From Aliarcobacter skirrowii CCUG 10374 (GTDB lineage: Bacteria; Campylobacterota; Campylobacteria; Campylobacterales; Arcobacteraceae): a DNA stretch of 64,000 bases. The notes under the pieces were generated by a model. That model was not told the origin of the DNA, did no database searches, and worked only from the letters and a program-made list of their open reading frames with translations. A program made the translations under genes and the position numbers. Positions 59,296-64,000 of this stretch are shown here, piece by piece. Location: assembly GCF_003544835.1 (NCBI RefSeq), contig NZ_CP032099.1, positions 992,001 through 1,056,000 of the forward strand, given 5' to 3'. The number at the start of each line of letters is the position of its first letter. Positions within the stretch are counted from its first letter, which is position 1.

Positions 59296-60236
59296 TTATA
59301 ACTTTTTATATAGTTTTTTAAAGCTGTAAAATCAACTTTTTGACTAATTTTTATACTTAAATCCATAATATATAGATTTTTTAAATTAAACTTTTCAAGT
59401 TTTACAAAATCTTTTTGTGTTGTTACAATTGCAAAATCTCTATAGTTATTCAAAATATTATCTATCTCATCTTTTGTAAAGTTATGATGATCTTCAAAAA
59501 ATATTGTCTCTATATTTTTTGGTAAAAACTCTAAAAGTCTATTTGGTTTTGAAATTGCTGTTAAAAGAATAGTTTTTTTAGGAAGTTCTACTTCTTTATT
59601 CTCTTTTTTTATAGTTACAACTCTTTTAAAATCAATATCCTCTTTTAAAACCAGATTAGCTTTTTTATAAAAACTCTTTGGTTCTCTATAGGCTCCACTT
59701 GGTATTAAAAATGAGTTTGTAGGTTCATCTTTTGGTTTTAATAAAATATCAAATTTTTTAATATTATATTTTGAGAAACCATCATCCAAAAATACTATTT
59801 TACAGCCTAACTCTTTTGCTTTTTTTATAGCTTTTACTCTATCTTCACTTACTATTATTGTTGCATTTTTTAAAGTTGATGCTAAAAGCATAGCTTCATC
59901 ACCACTTGTTTTTACATCAACTTTAATTTCACCTTTTAAACTAACTACAAAAAGCCCTTTAGACTCTCTTCCATAACCTCTTAAAATAACGCAAATATCT
60001 TTAAAATTTTTAGCTAACTCAATTGTTATTGGAGTCTTTCCACTTCCACCAATAGTTAAGTTTCCAACAGAGATAATTGGTATATTAAAATCTATTTTTG
60101 AAGCTTTTAATCTTTTAAATAAAATTACTAAAAGATATATAAAACTAAGTGGCAAAAGCAAATATGATAATATTTTTTGAAAACTATTTGGAAAAAAAAG
60201 ATAGTTTTCAAGCCATAGAATAAGCTTTTGCTTCAA
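59292..60236 (-). CDS. lpxK: Tetraacyldisaccharide 4'-kinase
   Basis: Phosphorylates lipid A precursor to lipid IVA at the inner face of the cytoplasmic membrane. The 314-residue protein has a hydrophobic N-terminal helix (about 20-42), the Walker A VGNLTIGGSGKTP (57-69) and the family stretch ILRGYGRES, DEAMLLA, FLDDGFSKYNI. Second lipid A gene in the window besides lpxD. It begins 1 base after the aminotransferase gene. Confidence 0.93.
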   Translation of the reverse strand: MKQKLILWLENYLFFPNSFQKILSYLLLPLSFIYLLVILFKRLKASKIDFNIPIISVGNLTIGGSGKTPITIELAKNFKDICVILRGYGRESKGLFVVSLKGEIKVDVKTSGDEAMLLASTLKNATIIVSEDRVKAIKKAKELGCKIVFLDDGFSKYNIKKFDILLKPKDEPTNSFLIPSGAYREPKSFYKKANLVLKEDIDFKRVVTIKKENKEVELPKKTILLTAISKPNRLLEFLPKNIETIFFEDHHNFTKDEIDNILNNYRDFAIVTTQKDFVKLEKFNLKNLYIMDLSIKISQKVDFTALKNYIKSYN

Positions 60237-60237
60237 A

Positions 60238-61374
60238 TTATATCCACTCTTTTGCTACATCAATAACTTGATCACAAATATAATTTACATCTTCATTGCT
60301 AAGTCCTGCATATATTGGCAAAGATAATATTTGTTGATAGTTATGCAAAGCATTTGGAAATGCTGTAATTTTTATTGAGTATTTACTTTTATAATAAGAT
60401 AAAAGATGAAGAGGAATATAGTTTAATGCTGTTGAAACACCTTTTTCTTTTAAGGCTCTTGCAAAAGCATCTCTATTTCTTGATATTTTTATAATATATT
60501 GAGTATAAATATGCTCATTTTTATGAGGTAAAATAGTGATATGTTTAATATCTTTTAATCTCTCTTCATATAATTTTGCAATCTCTTTTCTTCTTTTTAT
60601 AAAACCATCTGTTTTATTTAATTGAGCAATAGCATAAGCAGCATCTAGTTCAGAAATATCAAATTTATGTCCAATATCATCAACATCATAAATATAATCT
60701 AAGTTTCCATAACTATCGTATGCTGTTGTAATTGCATGTGTTCTTAAAAGTTTTGCTCTACTAGCTATCTCTTCATTATTTGTAACTAAAACTCCTGAAC
60801 GGCTAATTGCATATTTTGATGGAGATGGGTTTGTTGAAAATATTGTCATATCAGCACTTAAATTTCCAACTTTTTGACCCTTGTATGTAGTTCCTAATGC
60901 AGCTCTACAATCTTCTATTATTAGAATATTGTATTTTTTTGCTATTTCATAAATTTTGTCTAAATTTGGAGCAAGTCCACCAATAAAAGTGATAATCGCT
61001 GCGCGTAATTTTTTCGATTTATTTGCAATAATTGCATCTTCAAACTTCTCAATATCTAAATTCATATCCTCTAAATTTATATCTACAAATATAGGTTCTG
61101 CATCAAAATGTCTTACAGTCTCTGGTAAGTTTACAAAAGAGTTTACAGACATTAAAACCTTATCGCCTCTTTTTAATCTCATAGAGCTAAGAGCTAAATG
61201 AAGAGCCGCTGTTGAAGTTGCTGTTGCAATAGCATACTTTGCTCCAACATACTTAACCATCTTCTCTTCAAACTCTAAAACTTTTGATAAATCATCTTTA
61301 GCTTGAAGAACTGACTTTAGCTGATCAATCTCTTCATTATCTAAAGTTGCTTTATATATTGCAATATTTCTCAT
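60238..61374 (-). CDS. DegT/DnrJ/EryC1/StrS-family aminotransferase
   Basis: PLP-dependent sugar aminotransferase of 378 residues: TSTAALHLAL near 57, VDINLEDMNLD, IIEDCRAALG near 153, and the PLP-lysine region FSTNPSPSKYAISRSGVLVT (Lys near 191), where the consensus is SFHxxKxxxxGEGG; here the acidic Glu and Gly after the Lys are changed (ISRSG). It probably aminates a UDP- or dTDP-keto sugar for a surface glycan. It lies between nadE and lpxK with 1-14 base gaps, suggesting an envelope function. Full glycan gene set is not in this window. Confidence 0.87.
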   Translation of the reverse strand: MRNIAIYKATLDNEEIDQLKSVLQAKDDLSKVLEFEEKMVKYVGAKYAIATATSTAALHLALSSMRLKRGDKVLMSVNSFVNLPETVRHFDAEPIFVDINLEDMNLDIEKFEDAIIANKSKKLRAAIITFIGGLAPNLDKIYEIAKKYNILIIEDCRAALGTTYKGQKVGNLSADMTIFSTNPSPSKYAISRSGVLVTNNEEIASRAKLLRTHAITTAYDSYGNLDYIYDVDDIGHKFDISELDAAYAIAQLNKTDGFIKRRKEIAKLYEERLKDIKHITILPHKNEHIYTQYIIKISRNRDAFARALKEKGVSTALNYIPLHLLSYYKSKYSIKITAFPNALHNYQQILSLPIYAGLSNEDVNYICDQVIDVAKEWI

Positions 61375-61388
61375 CTTTACCTCAATTT

Positions 61389-62141
61389 CTATATTTTAGC
61401 AATAATTGGCAATCTTCTTTTGAATTCGTTTATCTTTACTCTTTTTTTAATATTCTCAATAAATTTATCTTCAAATCCAAAATCCAAAAGCTCATCATTG
61501 CTTCTATTCTCATCTATCATCTTTTTTAATAAAGAGTCAATTTTAGCATAACTATATCCCAAATCAGCCTCATCACTTTGACCTTCATAAAAATCAGCGC
61601 TAGGTGCTTTTTTTACTATACTATCATTCACACCTAAATATTTTGCAAACTCAAACAGATCACTTTTATAAATATCTCCTATTGGATTAATTGCACAAGC
61701 CAAATCTCCAAAAATAGTTCCATATCCTAAGAGTAATTCACTCTTATTTGAAGTTCCAACTACCAAAGAGTTTTCTCTTGCACTAATATCATATAAAACT
61801 GACATTCTTAATCTTGCACTAAAATTTCCTATTCTAAGGCTATTTTCTTCCATATTTTTTAAATATGCACTTAACATTGGCTCAATTGAAACAATCTCAT
61901 ATTTTATATCAAACTTTTTACAAAGCTCTACTGCATCTTCAACAGAGGCTTTAGATGAGTATTGTGATGGCATTAAAACGCAATTTAAATTATCTTTAAA
62001 TGCCTCTTTACACAAAACTGCTACAACAGCTGAGTCTAAACCACCTGAAAGTCCTACAACAACTCTTTTTAAACCAGTTTTGTGAATCTCTTCTTTTAAA
62101 AAGTTTATTAATTTTTGCTTAATATTTTCATATTTATTCAT
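61389..62141 (-). CDS. nadE: NAD synthetase (ammonia-dependent)
   Basis: Last step of NAD synthesis, amidating deamido-NAD. The 250-residue protein has the PP-loop SGGLDS (32-37), TSNKSELLLGYGTIFGD near 150 and PSADFYEGQSDEADLG near 185. No N-terminal glutaminase domain is present, so it uses free ammonia. It heads a close minus-strand run to lpxK; nadE-lpxK proximity is something I recall from Campylobacter. Confidence 0.93.
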   Translation of the reverse strand: MNKYENIKQKLINFLKEEIHKTGLKRVVVGLSGGLDSAVVAVLCKEAFKDNLNCVLMPSQYSSKASVEDAVELCKKFDIKYEIVSIEPMLSAYLKNMEENSLRIGNFSARLRMSVLYDISARENSLVVGTSNKSELLLGYGTIFGDLACAINPIGDIYKSDLFEFAKYLGVNDSIVKKAPSADFYEGQSDEADLGYSYAKIDSLLKKMIDENRSNDELLDFGFEDKFIENIKKRVKINEFKRRLPIIAKI

Positions 62142-62161
62142 TTTTAAACCTCAATTTAAGA

Positions 62162-62383
62162 TTATATATCATCTTTCTTTGTTTTTTGATAAATCTCATC
62201 TAAATAGCTCTGATTTCCATTTTGTTGCTCAACTTTTTTATCAATTAATCTAAAAATTATATCTTTTAACTCATCTTCACTAAAATAGTTTAAATAGTTA
62301 GGATTTATTTGAATAGTATCATCATCTGAACTTTTTAAAAGCTCTTTTATCTCATTTATTAACTCTTCTTTTATATCTATCAA
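62162..62383 (-). CDS. DUF2018 (HP0242-like) protein
   Basis: A 73-residue acidic helical protein ending SYLDEIYQKTKKDDI. The pattern NYLNYFSEDELKDIIFRLID and the DEIYxKT ending match the DUF2018 family, restricted to Campylobacterota; the Helicobacter member HP0242 folds as a knotted homodimer. Its biological role is unknown. Located 3 bases after the BFD-like gene. Confidence 0.78.
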   Translation of the reverse strand: MIDIKEELINEIKELLKSSDDDTIQINPNYLNYFSEDELKDIIFRLIDKKVEQQNGNQSYLDEIYQKTKKDDI

Positions 62384-62386
62384 CTC

Positions 62387-62617
62387 TTACTCTTTGTTAA
62401 ACTTTTTTAAAATCTCATCCAAATATAGCTCCATTTTTTGCTCACCTATATCACACTCACTACTTTTACAACAGCCACATGAACTTCCAGCATCTGTTAA
62501 ATCTTCTAAATCTTCAAGTGTTTTAGCACCTTTTTCCTTTATTGCATATATTAATTCGCCAAGACTTACCTGCTTACAATCACAAACAATAAATGAGTGA
62601 GGAAATTTTTTTGCCAT
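62387..62617 (-). CDS. BFD-like [2Fe-2S] protein
   Basis: A 76-residue protein with four cysteines in the BFD-like arrangement: C12-x-C14 (IVCDCKQVSLGEL) and CGCC at 47-50 (AGSSCGCCKSSE), with helices between. Such domains bind a 2Fe-2S cluster and occur alone (bacterioferritin-associated ferredoxin) or in NifU, nitrite reductase and others. The partner protein is not evident here; next to a TerB/DnaJ protein and DUF2018. No signal peptide. Confidence 0.82.
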   Translation of the reverse strand: MAKKFPHSFIVCDCKQVSLGELIYAIKEKGAKTLEDLEDLTDAGSSCGCCKSSECDIGEQKMELYLDEILKKFNKE

Positions 62618-63372
62618 TAAATACCTCTTTGTTTTTTAATAATTTCATAAGCTTCATTTATCTCTTGCAGTTTTTTTGTAGCTTCATCTATAATATTTTG
62701 TGATGCACCCTGCCCTGTAATAATATCTGGATGATATTTTTTTACTAAATTTCTGTAATTTTTCTTTAAAGTTGAATCATCATCATTTGGATTTGATTTT
62801 AAAATCTCATAAGCTTTTTCTAGTGATAGTGCTTTTTCATTTGCTCTATTTTTATAAAAATTCTCAAAATTTGATATTAAATTAAAATAATCTTTTGAAT
62901 CTATTTTTAAAGCCTGAGCAATATCTTCAGTTATCTCTTGCTCTTGTTTTGAAAAATCACCATCTATAAATGCAAGATTTAACATATATTCAAGATATTT
63001 AACTCTTTTATTATAGTCATGTTTTGTAAGAGTAAATAATCTATTACAAATAGTTATTAAATTTTGAAAATTATCTTTTTCACTATCATAAAGCTTTTTT
63101 AAGCCATCTCTTACCTCTTGTGAATTTTCAAAATGAGTTGAAATATCAGTAAATGTATGTTTTAAAATCTCAGCTTCAAGCTCACCTACTTTTCCATCTG
63201 CTTTTGCAACTTTTGCCATAAGTGCAACTAAAAGACCAGCTTCATGATTTAATAAATCACCTCTAAAAATCTCTTTTTGATTTAAATTTATATTTTTAAA
63301 CTCTTCAGTTTTATAATTTTTTCCAATAATAAATAAAATTGCAATAACAACTGCTAAAACTATTAATTCCAT
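62617..63372 (-). CDS. TerB/DjlA-like membrane J-domain protein
   Basis: A 251-residue co-chaperone-like protein: an N-terminal membrane helix (residues 1-17), a TerB-type helical domain (about 38-160, AGLLVALMAKVAKADGKVGELEAEI in parts, with acidic metal-binding-type residues) and a C-terminal J domain (about 180-251) containing KKYHPDI, the HPD that stimulates DnaK. The same layout is seen in DjlA. It probably tethers DnaK to the inner membrane. Shares a base with the BFD-like start. Confidence 0.88.
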   Translation of the reverse strand: MELIVLAVVIAILFIIGKNYKTEEFKNINLNQKEIFRGDLLNHEAGLLVALMAKVAKADGKVGELEAEILKHTFTDISTHFENSQEVRDGLKKLYDSEKDNFQNLITICNRLFTLTKHDYNKRVKYLEYMLNLAFIDGDFSKQEQEITEDIAQALKIDSKDYFNLISNFENFYKNRANEKALSLEKAYEILKSNPNDDDSTLKKNYRNLVKKYHPDIITGQGASQNIIDEATKKLQEINEAYEIIKKQRGI

Positions 63373-63485
63373 TATCTTCCTATTTATTTAAATTTTGGGA
63401 TAAATTTTATCAAAATTACTCTAAGAATTTATAATAGCAATAAAGATGCTCTTTTAAATTAATTATTATTTTTGCTCAAATTAGA

Positions 63486-63491
63486 TAAAAT
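63486..63491 (+). promoter_or_regulatory. Predicted -10 element of tatB
   Basis: TTTTTGCTCAAATTAGATAAAAT region: a T-rich stretch (63468-63476) precedes a TAAAAT hexamer, 31 bases before the tatB ATG. The TTAGATAAAATC core is the same as in the 6S RNA candidate promoter on the other strand. Confidence 0.45.
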
Positions 63492-63521
63492 CCATACCTT
63501 ATAAAATTTATGGAGCAAAAT

Positions 63522-63899
63522 ATGTTTGGATTAGGAATGACAGAGATTCTTTTAATTGCAATAATTGCAATTATTGTATTAGGTCCTGATAAATTGCCAG
63601 AAGCTATGATTAAAATTGCAAGAATGTTTAATAGCGTAAAAAAAGGTATTAGTGATGCAAAAACAACTTTAGACAATGAATTAAATATATCAGAATTAAA
63701 AGCTGAAGCAAATAAATTTAAAGCTCAAATTGAAGATACAAAAAGCTCTTTAATGGTTGAATCAAAGCTTGATTTAGGTCTTGATGAGATTTTAAATGAT
63801 GATTTTGAGACTACAAAAAAGAATCAAGTTGAGACAAAAAAAGATGATAGCCTTCAAAAAAAAGAGATTGATAAAAATATAAAAGAGGATAGTAAATAA
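63522..63899 (+). CDS. tatB: Twin-arginine translocase subunit TatB
   Basis: Substrate receptor partner of TatC for folded-protein export. The 125-residue protein has a short N-terminal helix (GMTEILLIAIIAIIVLGPDK in parts; the GP hinge after the helix) followed by an amphipathic helix (LPEAMIKIARMF) and a long charged tail, more TatB- than TatA-like by length and by coupling with tatC. The ATG at 63522 has GGAG 6 bases upstream; an in-frame ATG at 63510 has none. Molybdenum enzymes whose cofactor is made by mobB and moeA are typical Tat clients. Confidence 0.9.
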   Translation: MFGLGMTEILLIAIIAIIVLGPDKLPEAMIKIARMFNSVKKGISDAKTTLDNELNISELKAEANKFKAQIEDTKSSLMVESKLDLGLDEILNDDFETTKKNQVETKKDDSLQKKEIDKNIKEDSK

Positions 63900-64000
63900 T
63901 GTTTGAAGATTTAAAACCACATATTGCGGATTTAAGAAAAAGATTAACTATATCTGCTATTAGCGTTATTGCTATGTTTTTTGTATGTTTTGCTTTTTAT
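63899..64000 (+). CDS. tatC: Twin-arginine translocase subunit TatC, N-terminal part
   Basis: Core of the Tat receptor. Only the first 34 codons are in the window; they read MFEDLKPHIADLRKRL followed by the start of the first membrane helix, the standard TatC beginning. The ATG shares the A of the tatB stop codon (TAATG), so translation is coupled. The gene continues beyond the right edge. Confidence 0.92.
   Translation, partial: MFEDLKPHIADLRKRLTISAISVIAMFFVCFAFY

Noticed and set aside
61347-61529. Plus-strand frame across the nadE/aminotransferase junction
   Set aside because: Antisense to nadE coding sequence over most of its length; aromatic-rich composition of a shadow frame.
1-64000. 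CRISPR array, insertion sequence or tandem repeat arrays
   Set aside because: No regularly spaced repeats, transposase frames or flanking inverted repeats were seen; genes are packed and syntenic with housekeeping order.

Overview
The window is an AT-rich chromosomal segment (very roughly 27-30% G+C by eye) from a member of the Campylobacterota, most likely an Arcobacter/Aliarcobacter-type organism. Phylum-level evidence: a hobA-holB-folP block next to lysC and rppH, a XerH-type single recombinase beside a difH-like site, the futalosine menaquinone gene mqnC, a DUF2018 (HP0242-like) protein, and a CheY-CheA-CheR-CheD-CheB operon. I see no prophage, insertion sequence, CRISPR array, tRNA or rRNA gene. 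Coding density is very high and no gene-free stretch exceeds 300 bases.

Layout. 1-2.2 kb (minus): metG (cut by the window edge), a small Cys-containing protein, fbp and mobB. 2.2-10.5 kb: a lone lipoprotein gene facing a minus-strand run bamA, mqnC, an M16-family protein without its zinc motif, gltX, yggT, slt. 10.6-18.5 kb (plus): tyrA, a 41-codon remnant of an SRPBCC gene, a glutathione peroxidase, then a tight seven-gene lipid-modification cluster (SDR, MFS, lipocalin, FAD oxidoreductase, DUF1365, Cfa-like methyltransferase, DUF3833 lipoprotein). 18.5-22.6 kb (minus): rppH, lysC, hobA, holB, folP. 22.6-27.4 kb (plus): hemW, prmC, an M3 peptidase and two unknown genes. 27.4-28.6 kb: xerH and a difH-like palindrome, a probable replication terminus. 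28.6-33.6 kb (minus): cheY-A-R-D-B. 33.7-43.3 kb (minus): hpf, der, hemD, a probable 6S RNA, purD, an RDD protein, lptD, a phosphoribosyltransferase, pnp. 43.4-49.6 kb: a tiny membrane protein, an SDR, and ilvB-ilvH-lpxD-ftsK. 49.8-52.9 kb: three plus-strand genes with flagellar-like or HExxH features around ppx/pssA. 52.9-64 kb: DUF523, ttcA-like, moeA, a DMT exporter, an M48 protease, a PLD-like protein, a YbgC-type thioesterase, lpxK, a DegT-type aminotransferase, nadE, DUF2018, a BFD-like Fe-S protein, a TerB/DnaJ protein, and tatB-tatC (cut by the edge).

Most of this is housekeeping: envelope biogenesis (bamA, lptD, lpxD, lpxK, slt, pssA), RNA metabolism (pnp, rppH, 6S RNA, hpf), chromosome dimer resolution and segregation (xerH, difH, ftsK, all within 20 kb) and chemotaxis. 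The part with most scope for new biology is the 12.2-18.5 kb cluster. Its Cfa-like enzyme has replaced residues of the bicarbonate site of true cyclopropane synthases and sits next to a flavin oxidoreductase, so the product is probably a methyl-branched or further oxidised membrane lipid rather than a plain cyclopropane. Other notable points are an apparent AUA start codon in ftsK, a predicted leaderless mobB transcript, a TtcA-like protein lacking two of its cluster cysteines, and a mini rod-like protein translationally coupled to a HExxH protein.
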